Shown: positions 7,752 through 16,330 of the stretch, piece after piece
Layout of the letters: the number at the start of each line of letters is the position of its first letter
Numbering within the stretch: position 1 is the first letter of the stretch
From: Elusimicrobiales bacterium
Lineage (GTDB): Bacteria > Elusimicrobiota > Elusimicrobia > Elusimicrobiales > UBA9959
Direction: 5' to 3'
Length of the DNA stretch: 36,020 bases
NCBI GenBank assembly: GCA_031082205.1
Contig: JAVHLJ010000025.1
Span: 1-36,020, forward strand
The notes under the pieces: model-generated
Database searches by the model: none
Seen by the model: only the letters and a program-made list of their open reading frames with translations
Told to the model about the DNA's origin: nothing
Translations under genes and position numbers: made by a program

Positions 7752-8087
7752 ATGAAAAAGATATACGTAGGGGGACTCCCCTTCTCGACCACCGAGGACG
7801 AACTGAACGGTCTGTTCGCCAGCTACGGCAAGGTCTCCAGCGCCAAGATCATCACGGACAAGTTCAGCGGGCAGTCCCGCGGCTTCGGCTTCGTGGAGAT
7901 GGAGGACGACGGTGAGGCCACCGCGGCCATGGACAAGCTGAACGGCTCCGATTTCGGCGGCCGCAAGCTGACCGTGAACGAGGCTCGCCCCATGGAACCC
8001 CGCTCCGGCGGCGGTAAGGGCGGTTTCGGCGGCGGACGCGGCGGCGATCGCGGCGGTCGCGGCGGCGGCGGCTTCTCCAAGTGGTAA
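7752..8087 (+). CDS. Glycine-rich RNA-binding protein with one RRM domain
   Basis: A 111-residue protein. Residues 1-80 are a single RRM with RNP2 IYVGGL (4-9) and RNP1 RGFGFVEM (43-50), including the aromatic RNA-stacking residues. The tail (about 88-111) is a Gly/Arg-rich RGG-like stretch ending in FSKW. Proteins of this layout bind single-stranded RNA; in cyanobacteria and other bacteria they are often cold-induced. It has a strong ribosome binding site (AGGAGGA), its own promoter, a long leader and a downstream terminator, so it is a monocistronic gene that is probably highly expressed. Confidence 0.93.
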   Translation: MKKIYVGGLPFSTTEDELNGLFASYGKVSSAKIITDKFSGQSRGFGFVEMEDDGEATAAMDKLNGSDFGGRKLTVNEARPMEPRSGGGKGGFGGGRGGDRGGRGGGGFSKW

Positions 8088-8121
8088 GCTGACCCGATAG
8101 ACTGAAACTGAAAAGTTTCGA

Positions 8122-8156
8122 CCCCCGTTCGCGTAAAGCGGACGGGGGTTTTTCTT
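8122..8156 (+). terminator. Rho-independent terminator after the RRM gene
   Basis: A GC-rich stem (CCCCCGTTCGC with GCGGACGGGGG, one mismatch region) around a GTAAA loop is followed by TTTTTCTTT. A smaller hairpin, GAAACT-gaa-AGTTTC, lies just upstream at 8104-8119. Confidence 0.85.
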
Positions 8157-8196
8157 TGCCCCGCGATCCCGGGCTTTTTTTTATCCGCCAGGACCC

Positions 8197-8240
8197 TTGA
8201 CGCGACTGCTATACGGATGTATAATTATACAATCGTATAG
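8197..8240 (+). promoter_or_regulatory. Promoter and 32-bp palindromic operator of the TetR-efflux operon
   Basis: TTGACG (8197-8202), a 17-bp spacer and TATAAT (8220-8225) form a near-consensus promoter. A near-perfect palindrome at 8209-8240 (arms CTATACGGATGTATAA and TTATACAATCGTATAG, 14 of 16 positions symmetric) covers the -10 and the predicted start. Its position would block RNA polymerase, as expected for autorepression by the TetR protein encoded directly downstream. Confidence 0.75.
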
Positions 8241-8256
8241 TTATCACGGAGGGTAT

Positions 8257-8886
8257 ATGGCCAGACCGGCCTCGGGAACGGATATAAAACTTAAAGCCGC
8301 CGGCAAAGAGCTCCTGCGGGAGAAGGGCGTCACGGGTTTCGGCGTGCGCGAGGCCTGCCGCCGCGCGGGCGTGAACACCGGCATGTTCCACTACCATTTC
8401 GGCTCGCGCGAGGAGTTCCTGCGGGCCGTGATGAAGGAAATGTACGCCGATTTTATGGTAGATTTCAGGGCGGGGGTATCCGCGGGGGGGAGTCCGCGGG
8501 ACAAACTGAAGAACGCGCTGGTACAGGTGGGACGCTTCGCCCGCAGCATGAGGCGCGCCGCGCCGATGGTGCTGGCCGATCTGGCTCACGGCAATAAAGA
8601 GGCTTTCTCCTTCATGAAAAGCAATTTCACCGAGCATATCGGGGAGATCGCCGCCCTGGCCGCCGAGGCGCGGCCGCGATCGGCACTGAAGGCGCATTCG
8701 GTGCCGTATATGGTCGGGGCCATGGTGCCGGTGATGATCTTCCCGGTGATAATAGGCGGGATCATGGAGCGCAACGGAGTCAAAGAGCTAAGGGGGGAAA
8801 AGCTCTCCGGGCTGATGGAGGAATTCATCTCAGACTCCGGCATAGAGGAGAGGGCGGAGATAGCGCTGCGGGGGATAGGTTTATGA
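8257..8886 (+). CDS. TetR-family transcriptional regulator of the efflux operon
   Basis: A 209-residue protein. Residues about 9-58 are a TetR helix-turn-helix: AAGKELLREKGVTGFGVREA leading into a recognition region with NTGMFHYHFGSREEFL. The C-terminal part is the helical ligand-binding and dimer domain. I chose the ATG at 8257, which has GGAGGG at good spacing; the upstream in-frame TTG at 8197 is the promoter -35 itself. The stop overlaps the TolC-like start (ATGA). The arrangement of TetR, HlyD-like protein, ATPases and ABC-2 permeases resembles E. coli cecR-ybhGFSR, whose regulator responds to antibiotics. The ligand here is unknown. Confidence 0.9.
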   Translation: MARPASGTDIKLKAAGKELLREKGVTGFGVREACRRAGVNTGMFHYHFGSREEFLRAVMKEMYADFMVDFRAGVSAGGSPRDKLKNALVQVGRFARSMRRAAPMVLADLAHGNKEAFSFMKSNFTEHIGEIAALAAEARPRSALKAHSVPYMVGAMVPVMIFPVIIGGIMERNGVKELRGEKLSGLMEEFISDSGIEERAEIALRGIGL

Positions 8887-10205
8887 GACCACTGATATCC
8901 TTCCTTATGATGCTGCCGGCCGCCGCAGGAGCGGGGGAATTCTCCGTATCGCTGGCGGAAGCCGAGCGCGGCGCGCTGGAAGTCTCGGGCGATCACAGGA
9001 GCGCCTCGCTCGCGGCCCGCGCCGCGGAAGCGGGAGCGGAGGCGGCCGGTTCCGCCCTTTATCCCAGGCTGGCCCTCGAGGGCGGCCTGCGCTACGCCGC
9101 GGAGGTGGCGGAGATCTCCATGCCCGCCGCCCTGGGCGGAGCCCGTCCGCTGGGCGACAACTGGACATACACCATCGGGCCTTCCGCCTACTGGACCCTC
9201 GACGGCGGCGGCCTGCGCCACGCGCGCGAGGCCGCGCGCAGGAACGCGGCCTCCCGCTCGGCTTCGGCGGAAGCGGCCCGGCGCGGCGCGCTGCTGCGGG
9301 CCCGCGCGGCCTATTTCCGCCTGCAGCTGGCGCTGGAGAAGGTCTATCTCATAGGCGAGAGCCTGGCGCTGTCCGAATCGCAGCTCAGGGACACGGAACT
9401 GGCGGTCAGGACGGGGACCCGCAGCCGCCTCGACGGCATAAGGGCGCGTCAGGAGACGCTGGACCGGCGCCGCGAAATGATAAGGGCCCGCTCGGAGCTC
9501 GCGGGCGCCCTGGCGGAGCTGTCGCTGGCGTCCGGTATCGAGGCGCCGCGCTCCGAAGAGCCGCCGCTGGACGCGCGCCTCTCGGGCAGGGATTACGCGC
9601 GCGGGGCGCTGCTCCTCAAGGCCGAGAATTACGACGACCTGCTGGCCCGGCTGATGCCGGCCTCCGAGGGGGGGCCGGGAACTCCCCCGTCGGTGCGCGC
9701 CCTGGAAGAGAGCTCCGCGGCGGCGCTGGCCTCGGCCCGCCTCTATCGCTCGGAGAAGCTGCCGCGGCTGGTCTTCAGCGCGCGCACCTCGCTCGATTAT
9801 CCCAACGGCCCCAATCTTTATTCGTTCGTACAGGGCAGCGCCGGGCTGGCGCTGAACATGCCGCTTTTCGAGAGCGGCAGGCTGGACGAGCGGGAGAAGG
9901 AGAGCCGGCTGACGGCGGAAGCCGCCTCGGCCCTGCGCGACGAAGCGGCGCGGCGTTCGGCCCGCGATTATTACCTGGCGCTCGACGAGTACCGGGCCCT
10001 GCTCGACGAGCAGGCGGTCAACATAGAGGCGGCCGAAGAAGCCGGCGAAGCCGCCGGCCTGGCCTACGCGGCCTACAAGTCCGGCGGGGCCACCTGGCTG
10101 GAAGTGGAGAGCGCCAATCTGCGGGCCCTGCGCGCCCGCACCGACCTGGCCTCGGTCAACGCCGGAGTCCTCATAAAACTGGCCGTTCTGGACAGTCTGA
10201 AATAA
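8883..10205 (+). CDS. TolC-family outer-membrane efflux protein
   Basis: A 440-residue protein with a signal peptide (MRPLISFLMMLPAAAGAGEF) and two repeated long Ala/Arg/Glu-rich helical halves, each with an outer-membrane beta-strand segment. The second repeat shows the typical LNMPLFESGRLDEREKES motif. It would form the trimeric outer-membrane and periplasmic channel of a tripartite exporter. It sits between the regulator (4-bp overlap) and the adaptor (10-bp gap) in one operon. E. coli ybhGFSR does not carry its own channel, so this operon appears to encode a complete envelope-spanning pump. Confidence 0.88.
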   Translation: MRPLISFLMMLPAAAGAGEFSVSLAEAERGALEVSGDHRSASLAARAAEAGAEAAGSALYPRLALEGGLRYAAEVAEISMPAALGGARPLGDNWTYTIGPSAYWTLDGGGLRHAREAARRNAASRSASAEAARRGALLRARAAYFRLQLALEKVYLIGESLALSESQLRDTELAVRTGTRSRLDGIRARQETLDRRREMIRARSELAGALAELSLASGIEAPRSEEPPLDARLSGRDYARGALLLKAENYDDLLARLMPASEGGPGTPPSVRALEESSAAALASARLYRSEKLPRLVFSARTSLDYPNGPNLYSFVQGSAGLALNMPLFESGRLDEREKESRLTAEAASALRDEAARRSARDYYLALDEYRALLDEQAVNIEAAEEAGEAAGLAYAAYKSGGATWLEVESANLRALRARTDLASVNAGVLIKLAVLDSLK

Positions 10206-10215
10206 GGCGGAGAAC

Positions 10216-10938
10216 ATGAAAAAGATAATACCTGTCGCGATCATAGCGGCCCTGGCCGCGGGAATATATCTGAAAACGCGGGGGGGCGGCGACTTCAGGT
10301 ACGCCGGGACGGTGGAAGCCACCGAGACCGACCTCTCGGCACGCGTCGGAGGCGTCATAGAGCGCTACGGCGCCCGCGAGGGGGAACCGGTCAAGAAAGG
10401 GCAGACGGTCGCGGAACTGGACTGCGCCGACCTGAAGCTCGCCGCGGACATAGCGGCCAGGGATTTCGACCGCGCGGAGGAACTCTACAAGGCCGGATCG
10501 GTCTCGCGCGAGAATTACGACCGGCTGAAATACAGGCGGGACGATACGGCACTGAAGGCGGGCTGGTGCTCGGTCAAGTCGCCGGTGGACGGCAGGCTGC
10601 TCTACGCCTACCGCGAGCCGGGCGAACTTGTGGCCCCGGGGACGAAATTGGCCACGGTCGCCGACCTCTCCGAGGTCTGGGCGTACATCTACGTCCCGCA
10701 CGACGGGCTGGTGAAACTGTCGCACGGCATGGGAGTCAAGGGATATCTCCCCGAGGCCGGCGATAAGGAACTGCCGGGGCGGGTCTCGGTCATCTACCCC
10801 GAGGCCGAGTTCACGCCCAAGAACGTCCAGACCCGCAAGGAGCGCACGCGGCTGGTCTACGCCGTCAAGGTCAGCTTCCCGAACCCCGACGGTCTGCTCA
10901 AGCCGGGCATGACGCTGGAAGTGGAACTGCCGGAGTAA
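10216..10938 (+). CDS. HlyD-family periplasmic adaptor (membrane fusion protein)
   Basis: A 240-residue protein with one N-terminal membrane anchor (MKKIIPVAIIAALAAGIYLK). It shows the two halves of a biotinyl-lipoyl domain (ARVGGVIERYGAREGEPVKK and VKSPVDGRLLYAYREPGELV) around a very short helical hairpin of about 35 residues, then a beta-barrel domain. At 240 residues it is shorter than typical HlyD or YbhG proteins, mainly because the hairpin is short. It would link the inner-membrane ABC exporter to the TolC-like channel. SD GGCGGAGAAC lies upstream; the next gene starts 4 bp after the stop. Confidence 0.87.
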   Translation: MKKIIPVAIIAALAAGIYLKTRGGGDFRYAGTVEATETDLSARVGGVIERYGAREGEPVKKGQTVAELDCADLKLAADIAARDFDRAEELYKAGSVSRENYDRLKYRRDDTALKAGWCSVKSPVDGRLLYAYREPGELVAPGTKLATVADLSEVWAYIYVPHDGLVKLSHGMGVKGYLPEAGDKELPGRVSVIYPEAEFTPKNVQTRKERTRLVYAVKVSFPNPDGLLKPGMTLEVELPE

Positions 10939-10942
10939 AACG

Positions 10943-11662
10943 ATGTTCTCCCTCCGGACGGAAAACCTCGTCAAGACCTTCGGCGCCGTCAAGGCGCTCG
11001 ACGGCGTCTCTTTCGACTTTTCCGCCGGCCTGATACACGGCCTCATCGGCTCCGACGGGGCCGGCAAGACCACGACCATGCGCCTGCTGGCCGGACTGCT
11101 GCGGCCTTCGGGCGGCTCGGTGTCCTATCTGCGGGACGGCGGCCCCTCGTCCTTCGCCGAGTTCCGCCCCGGGCTCGCCTACATGCCGCAGCAGGCCAGC
11201 CTTTACCCCGATCTTTCCATCGCCGAACACCTGGAGTTCTTCCGCGACCTTTACCGTCTGGAGGACGGGGTCTTCGGGCGGCGCTCGGAGGAACTCCTGG
11301 AGATAACCAGGCTCGGTAAGTTCCGGGACAGGCGGGCGGGCCAGCTTTCGGGCGGCATGTACAAGAAGCTGGGCCTCATGTGCGCCCTCCTGCAGAGCCC
11401 GTCGGCGCTGCTGCTCGACGAGCCCACCAACGGCGTGGACCCCATCAGCCGGCGCGAGTTCTGGGAACTGCTCTACGCCCAGGGCGGGACCGGCATGCTG
11501 ATAATCGTCTCTACCGCTTACATGGACGAAGCCGAGCGCTGCGCCCGGGTACACCTGCTCGACTCCGGCCGGCTGCTGGCCGCGGGCGAGCCCCGCGCCC
11601 TGCTGGCCGAACGCGGCGCCGCGGGTTTCGAGGAGATCTTCATAAAGGGGGCCGCGCGATGA
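10943..11662 (+). CDS. ABC exporter ATP-binding protein 1
   Basis: A 239-residue ABC ATPase. Walker A is GSDGAGKTT, the Q-loop region reads YMPQQASLYPDLS, the signature is LSGGMYKK, Walker B and the D-loop are LLLDEPTNGVDP, and the switch His is replaced: VSTAYMDEAERC has Thr-Ala where many ATPases have Thr-His. In E. coli YbhF two such ATPase domains are fused in one protein; here they are separate genes with a 4-bp overlap. The altered switch suggests asymmetric ATP sites in the heterodimer, but this needs an alignment. Confidence 0.9.
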   Translation: MFSLRTENLVKTFGAVKALDGVSFDFSAGLIHGLIGSDGAGKTTTMRLLAGLLRPSGGSVSYLRDGGPSSFAEFRPGLAYMPQQASLYPDLSIAEHLEFFRDLYRLEDGVFGRRSEELLEITRLGKFRDRRAGQLSGGMYKKLGLMCALLQSPSALLLDEPTNGVDPISRREFWELLYAQGGTGMLIIVSTAYMDEAERCARVHLLDSGRLLAAGEPRALLAERGAAGFEEIFIKGAAR

Positions 11663-12585
11663 ACGGGGGACCGGCCCTGGAGGCGAGGGACCTCACCATA
11701 AAGTTCGGCGACTTCACCGCCGTGGACGGCGTCACTTTCTCCGTGGAGCGGGGGGAGATCTTCGGCTTCCTCGGCGCCAACGGCGCGGGCAAGACCACCA
11801 CCATAAGGACGCTCTGCGGCCTGCTGGTCCCCACCCGCGGCGAGGCCCGCGTCGGCGGCCTGGATTTCTCCGACGGCGGCAGGGGGATAAAGGGCAAGGT
11901 CGGCTACATGTCGCAGAAGTTCACGCTGTACAACGACCTGACCGTCGGCGAGAACCTGGACTTCGCGGCCGGCCTCAGGAAGCTGGACCCGGCCTACGCC
12001 CGGCGCCGGCGGGAGGAGCTCTTCTCCCTCATCGCTTTCGACAGGCCGCTCTCCACCATGGTATCCTCCCTGCCCGGCGGGGTCAAGCAGGAACTTTCGC
12101 TGGCGGCCGCCATGCTCCACGACCCCGAGATAGTGTTCCTCGACGAGCCGACCGCCGGGGTCTCTCCGGCCTCGCGGGCCCGCTTCTGGGAGCTGATACG
12201 CGAGGTCACGGGCCTGGGCAAGACGGTCCTGGTCACCACCCATTACATGGACGAGGCCGAGCAATGCGGCCGCATAGCCCTCATGCGCACGGGGAAGCTG
12301 ATAGCCCTGGACTCGCCGGCGGGGCTCAAGAGCGCGGCGTTCCCGGGGCCGATGGTCGAGCTGGACTTCGGGGGACCCGCGCCGGCGGCCGCCCTGGAGG
12401 GTCTCGGCAGGGCCCCCGGTCTGCTGGAGCTCTCCCCGCACGGCATGCGCTGGCACGCCGCCTTCGCCGGCGGCCGGGAGATGGAGGCCGCGCTGGCGGG
12501 GCTGCCCGCCGGGACCGGCCGGCGGCGGATACCGCCCTCGCTGGAGGACGTGTTCATACGCCTGGTCGAGGGGGCGGAGCGATGA
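11659..12585 (+). CDS. ABC exporter ATP-binding protein 2
   Basis: A 308-residue ABC ATPase. Walker A is GANGAGKTT, the signature is degenerate (LPGGVKQ instead of LSGGQ), Walker B is IVFLDEPTAGVSP with Ser where the D-loop normally has Asp, and the switch His is intact in VTTHYMDEAEQCGR. A C-terminal extension of about 80 residues is typical of DrrA/YbhF-like subunits. The start ATG overlaps the stop of ATPase 1, and the stop overlaps the first permease, so all four transporter genes are translationally coupled. ATPases 1 and 2 probably form a heterodimer with one degenerate site each. Confidence 0.9.
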   Translation: MNGGPALEARDLTIKFGDFTAVDGVTFSVERGEIFGFLGANGAGKTTTIRTLCGLLVPTRGEARVGGLDFSDGGRGIKGKVGYMSQKFTLYNDLTVGENLDFAAGLRKLDPAYARRRREELFSLIAFDRPLSTMVSSLPGGVKQELSLAAAMLHDPEIVFLDEPTAGVSPASRARFWELIREVTGLGKTVLVTTHYMDEAEQCGRIALMRTGKLIALDSPAGLKSAAFPGPMVELDFGGPAPAAALEGLGRAPGLLELSPHGMRWHAAFAGGREMEAALAGLPAGTGRRRIPPSLEDVFIRLVEGAER

Positions 12586-13700
12586 CCTTCTTCGACCCGC
12601 GCCGCGCGGCCGCCGTGGCCCGCAAGGAGGTCATGCATATAATGCGGGACCCCTTCACGCTGGTCCTCGTCCTGGGCCTGCCGGTCGTGCTGGTCGTCTT
12701 CTTCGGTTTCGCCATAGATTTCGACGTCAAGAACCTCCGGCTGGGCGTTTACGACCGGGACAATACCCGCCATTCCAGGCAGGCGGCGTCCGTCTTCGGG
12801 AGTTCCGGCTACTTCCTGCCGGAGGGGGCCTCGAGCCCGGCGGACGCCGCGCGCGGGCTCGATTCGGGCCGCTACTCAGCCGCGCTTCTCATAGAGCCCG
12901 GTTTCGGCCGGGACCTCGGCCGCGGCGCGCCAGCCCGCGCCCAGTTCATAGTGGACGGCACCGACAATTCCAAGGCCCAGGCCGTGCTGGGCTACCTCCC
13001 GGGCATCACCTCGGCGGCGCTGCGCAAGACCGGCTCGCCCGCGGCGGCCGACCCCGTGCCGCTGGCGACCCGCTACATGTACAACCCGGAGCTCAACAGC
13101 CGGTGGTTCGTCATTCCCGGCCTGGCCGTCATCATAATCGGCCTGCTCTCCATACTGATGACGGCGCTGACCGTGGCCCGCGAGTGGGAGAACGGCTCGA
13201 TGGAGCTCCTGCTCTCCACCCCGCTGCGCCCGGCCGAGATAATCGCGGGCAAGATCGCCCCTTATGTGCTGCTGGTGCTGGGCGGGGTCTTTTTCGTCAA
13301 TCTCGTCGCGCGCCTGGGCTTCGGCGTGCCCTTCCGCGGCAGCCACCCGCTGTTCCTCTCGGGCACGCTGCTGTTCGCGCTGGCCTGCCTGTCCCAGGGC
13401 ATAGTCATTTCCGTGATAACGCGCCAGCAGCAGCTGGCCATGCAGCTCTCGATGATAAGCGGGCTGCTCCCCTCGCTCCTGCTTTCCGGCTTCATCTTCC
13501 CCGTCGAGAGCATGCCGGTCTTCTTCAGGTATTTCACCATGATACTCTCGCCGCGCTGGTTCATGGAGGCCGCGCGCGGCATCACGATACGGGGGGCCGG
13601 GGCCGCGGACCTGGCCCTGCCGCTGCTGGCGCTGGGCGGGCTCTGCGCGCTGCTGCTGGCGGCGGCCTTCCGCAAATTCAAGACGGACCTGGAACCATGA
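12582..13700 (+). CDS. ABC-2 type permease 1 (YbhS/YbhR-like)
   Basis: A 372-residue protein with the ABC-2 layout: N-terminal amphipathic segment ARKEVMHIMRDP, one membrane helix, a periplasmic domain of about 140 residues, then five C-terminal helices. The coupling segment TVAREWENGSMELLLSTPLR is the family's most conserved region. It is the first of a permease pair that would form the membrane pore of the exporter. Substrate is not predictable; related systems export drugs or cations. ATGA overlaps join it to both neighbours. Confidence 0.9.
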   Translation: MTFFDPRRAAAVARKEVMHIMRDPFTLVLVLGLPVVLVVFFGFAIDFDVKNLRLGVYDRDNTRHSRQAASVFGSSGYFLPEGASSPADAARGLDSGRYSAALLIEPGFGRDLGRGAPARAQFIVDGTDNSKAQAVLGYLPGITSAALRKTGSPAAADPVPLATRYMYNPELNSRWFVIPGLAVIIIGLLSILMTALTVAREWENGSMELLLSTPLRPAEIIAGKIAPYVLLVLGGVFFVNLVARLGFGVPFRGSHPLFLSGTLLFALACLSQGIVISVITRQQQLAMQLSMISGLLPSLLLSGFIFPVESMPVFFRYFTMILSPRWFMEAARGITIRGAGAADLALPLLALGGLCALLLAAAFRKFKTDLEP

Positions 13701-14797
13701 AAAGGACGCTGCTCGCTTTCATACGCAAGGAATTCGCCCAGGTCCTGCGCGACCCGCGGATGAAGCTGATGCTCTTCGTCATGCCGATGATACAGATGAC
13801 GGTCTTCGGCCTGGCGCTCTCGAGCGAGATAAAGAACATCCGGCTGGCGGCGGTCCACGCGCCGGACGACGCCGCCGCCCGCCGCCTGGCGGAGCGGTTC
13901 ACCTCCTCCGGCTGGTTCCTGCCGGTCGCAGCCGAGGGGCGGGACCCCTCGGACCTGGTGGTCTCCGGCGCGGCCGACGCCGTGCTGGTGTTCCCGGCGG
14001 AGGGCTTCGCCCGCGCCGCCTCGCGCGGGCGGGGCGCCGTGCAGCTGCTGGTGGACGGCACCAGCGTCACCCGGGCGCGCAGCGTGGAGGCCTACGCCCG
14101 CGCCGTCTTCTCCGCCCGGGCGGCGGCCGAAGCCGGGCTGACCCCCGCGCCGCCGCCGCTCTCCTTCGACGCGCGCGTCCTCTACAATCCCGGGATGGAG
14201 TCGCCGGTCTTCATGGTCCCCGGGGTGATGGGCATGATAGTCTGCCTGGTCACCATAATACTCACCAGCATGTCGCTGACCCGCGAGCGGGAGATGGGGA
14301 CCTTCGAGACCATAGTCTCGGCCCCTCTCGAGAACCGCGAGATCCTGCTGGGCAAGACCGTGCCTTACGTGGTGCTGGGCCTGGTGAACGCCGCGCTGGT
14401 CATAGCGGCCGGTTTCCTGATCTTCGGCGTGCCGGTCAGGGGAGCCCTCTGGCAGCTGGCGGCCGCGGCGCTGGCTTTCGTGGTGACCACGGTGAGCATA
14501 GGCACGCTGATCTCCACCATCTCGCGCAACCAGCAGCAGGCGATGATGGGCGGGTTCATCTTCCTCTTCCCGGCGGTGCTGATGAGCGGCATCATGTACC
14601 CGGTGGAGAACATGCCCGCGCTGCTCAAGCCGGCCGTCTACCTGAACCCGCTCTATTATTTCACAACGCTGCTGCGCAATATCCTGCTCAAGGGCGGCGA
14701 CCCGGCCGTCTTCGCCCGCGACATGGCCGCCCTGGCCGTCATGGCCGCGGCCACCGGCACGCTGGCCTATAAACGCTTCAAGCAGACGCTGAATTAA
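13697..14797 (+). CDS. ABC-2 type permease 2 (YbhR/YbhS-like)
   Basis: A 366-residue paralogue of the preceding permease with the same topology: IRKEFAQVLRDPRMKLMLFV at the N-terminus, a periplasmic domain, then SLTREREMGTFETIVSAPLE and five helices. It contains PAVLMSGIMYPVENMP, a match to the SGFIFPVESMP segment of the first permease. The two proteins probably form a heterodimer driven by the two separate ATPases. It is the last gene of the operon; no strong terminator follows, and the cupin promoter begins within 2 bp of the stop. Confidence 0.9.
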   Translation: MKRTLLAFIRKEFAQVLRDPRMKLMLFVMPMIQMTVFGLALSSEIKNIRLAAVHAPDDAAARRLAERFTSSGWFLPVAAEGRDPSDLVVSGAADAVLVFPAEGFARAASRGRGAVQLLVDGTSVTRARSVEAYARAVFSARAAAEAGLTPAPPPLSFDARVLYNPGMESPVFMVPGVMGMIVCLVTIILTSMSLTREREMGTFETIVSAPLENREILLGKTVPYVVLGLVNAALVIAAGFLIFGVPVRGALWQLAAAALAFVVTTVSIGTLISTISRNQQQAMMGGFIFLFPAVLMSGIMYPVENMPALLKPAVYLNPLYYFTTLLRNILLKGGDPAVFARDMAALAVMAAATGTLAYKRFKQTLN

Positions 14798-14804
14798 GTA
14801 TACT
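14777..14804 (+). promoter_or_regulatory. Candidate promoter of the cupin-DUF438-DUF1858 operon
   Basis: TTCAAG (14777-14782), a 16-bp spacer and TATACT (14799-14804) lie across the end of the permease gene. A good ribosome binding site, TAGGAGGAATC, precedes the cupin ATG. Supported by motif quality and position only. Confidence 0.45.
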
Positions 14805-14825
14805 GTCCCCGGAATAGGAGGAATC

Positions 14826-15167
14826 ATGTTCAAATCGGCTAACAGCAAGGAAGATCTCAGGGGCAAGGCCCTGAAAGCCAAGGACCTGGTCGGTTACGAC
14901 AAGGGCGCGGTGGTCAGCCGCACCATAATCGACAAGAAGACGGGCACCGTCACTATATTCTCGTTCGACAAGGGCCAGGGGCTCTCGGAGCACACGGCGC
15001 CCTTCGACGCGATGGTGCAGATACTCGACGGCGAGGCCGAGATCACCATCTCCGGCAAGCCGCGGCGCGTGAAGGCCGGGGAATTCATCATCATGCCGGC
15101 GCACAAGCCGCACGCGCTCAAAGCGGTCAAGCGCTACAAGATGGCGCTGATAATGATAAAGGCTTAA
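14826..15167 (+). CDS. Small single-domain cupin protein
   Basis: A 113-residue cupin. Motif 1 is visible around LSEHTAPFDAMVQILDGEAE and motif 2 as GEFIIMPAHKPHALK. Only one of the usual metal-binding His pair is obvious in motif 1 (His in SEHT), with His in PHAL in motif 2. Small cupins of this type are common next to hemerythrin-like and redox proteins in anaerobes, where they may bind a metal or act as sensors. SD GGAGG is present. It is the first of four closely spaced genes with DUF438, DUF1858 and a membrane protein. Confidence 0.85.
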   Translation: MFKSANSKEDLRGKALKAKDLVGYDKGAVVSRTIIDKKTGTVTIFSFDKGQGLSEHTAPFDAMVQILDGEAEITISGKPRRVKAGEFIIMPAHKPHALKAVKRYKMALIMIKA

Positions 15168-15177
15168 GGGGGGGAGA

Positions 15178-16329
15178 ATGGGCGGAACTCCGGACAGGAA
15201 GCGGATACTCAAGGAAATAATCGGGCAGCTCCATGCGGGGCTGCCGCTGGAGGCGGCAAAAAAGCGTTTCGAGGCCGAGATAGGGCCGGTCACCTCGAAG
15301 GAGATATTCGAACTGGAACAGTCGCTTCTCGAGGAGGGCGTTCCCGCCGAAGAGATAAAGAAGTTCTGCAATGTCCACGCCCTGCTCTTCGAGAAGTCCC
15401 TCGAGAAGAGCATGGCCGACCCGGAGGACCCGAACCATCCCGTCGCGCTGTTCAAGGCCGAGAACGCCGGGATAAAGCGCCGCGTCGATTCGGCCAAAGC
15501 CCTGCTGCCGGGCCTGAAGGACGGCAAGGGCGCGGACTGGGTGAGGAACATCCTGGAGGAACTGCGCGCCGTCATAAAGCATTACGAGCGCAAGGAACAG
15601 CTCCTCTTCCCGTACCTGGAGAAAGCCGGCTTCTACGGCCCGTCCAAGGTCATGTGGGGCAAGCACGACGAGGTGCGGGGGCTGTTCAAGAAGGCCTTCG
15701 CGGCGGGCCCGGCGGAATTCCCGGAGGCCGCGGCCGCCCTGCTCGAAGAGATCGACGGCATGATCTTCAAGGAGGAGAGCATACTCTTCCCGACGGCGCT
15801 CGAGAAGCTCAAGCCCGCCGACTGGGCCGAGATCTTCCGCGAGAGCGCGCAGGCCGGCTATATCTTCATAGAGCCGCCCGCCGCCATGGCCGAGGCCCTG
15901 GACATCGCCGCCAATACCGGCGTGGCCGGCGGCGCGGTGAACCTGCCCAGCGGCAATATGCGGCTGGACCAGCTCGTCGCCCTGCTCGACACGCTGCCGG
16001 TGGACCTGACCTTCGTGGACGCCGACGATACCGTGCGCTATTTCTCCGAGGGGAGGGACCGCGTCTTCCTGCGCGCCCGCTCCATCATCGGCCGCAAGGT
16101 GCAGAACTGCCATCCGCCGGCCAGCCTGGGCGCCGTGCAGAAGATAGTGGACGCTTTCCGGGCCGGGACGAAGGACTCGGAGGAGTTCTGGATAAACATG
16201 AAGGGCCGCGTCATACACATCCGCTATTTCGCCCTGCGCGGCCCGGCGAAGGAATACCTGGGAGCGCTGGAAGTGACCCAGGATATAACCGACGTGCAGA
16301 AAATTAAAGGCGAAAAGAGGCTGGCCTGA
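15178..16329 (+). CDS. DUF438 / hemerythrin-like / PAS domain protein
   Basis: A 383-residue protein with three parts. Residues 1-75 are DUF438 (ILKEIIGQLHAGLPLEAAKK, then SLLEEGVPAEEIKKFCNVHA). Residues about 80-225 are a hemerythrin-like four-helix bundle with HPVALFKAEN, IKHYERKEQLLFPYLEK, WGKHDEVRG and FKEESILFPTAL, supplying the His/Glu ligands of a di-iron site. Residues about 260-375 are a PAS domain (DLTFVDADDTVRYFSEG, then GRKVQNCHPP). Such proteins are thought to sense oxygen, NO or redox state. No output domain is present, so it may act through its partners cupin and DUF1858. SD GGGGGGAGA precedes the ATG. Confidence 0.92.
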   Translation: MGGTPDRKRILKEIIGQLHAGLPLEAAKKRFEAEIGPVTSKEIFELEQSLLEEGVPAEEIKKFCNVHALLFEKSLEKSMADPEDPNHPVALFKAENAGIKRRVDSAKALLPGLKDGKGADWVRNILEELRAVIKHYERKEQLLFPYLEKAGFYGPSKVMWGKHDEVRGLFKKAFAAGPAEFPEAAAALLEEIDGMIFKEESILFPTALEKLKPADWAEIFRESAQAGYIFIEPPAAMAEALDIAANTGVAGGAVNLPSGNMRLDQLVALLDTLPVDLTFVDADDTVRYFSEGRDRVFLRARSIIGRKVQNCHPPASLGAVQKIVDAFRAGTKDSEEFWINMKGRVIHIRYFALRGPAKEYLGALEVTQDITDVQKIKGEKRLA

Positions 16330-16330
16330 T

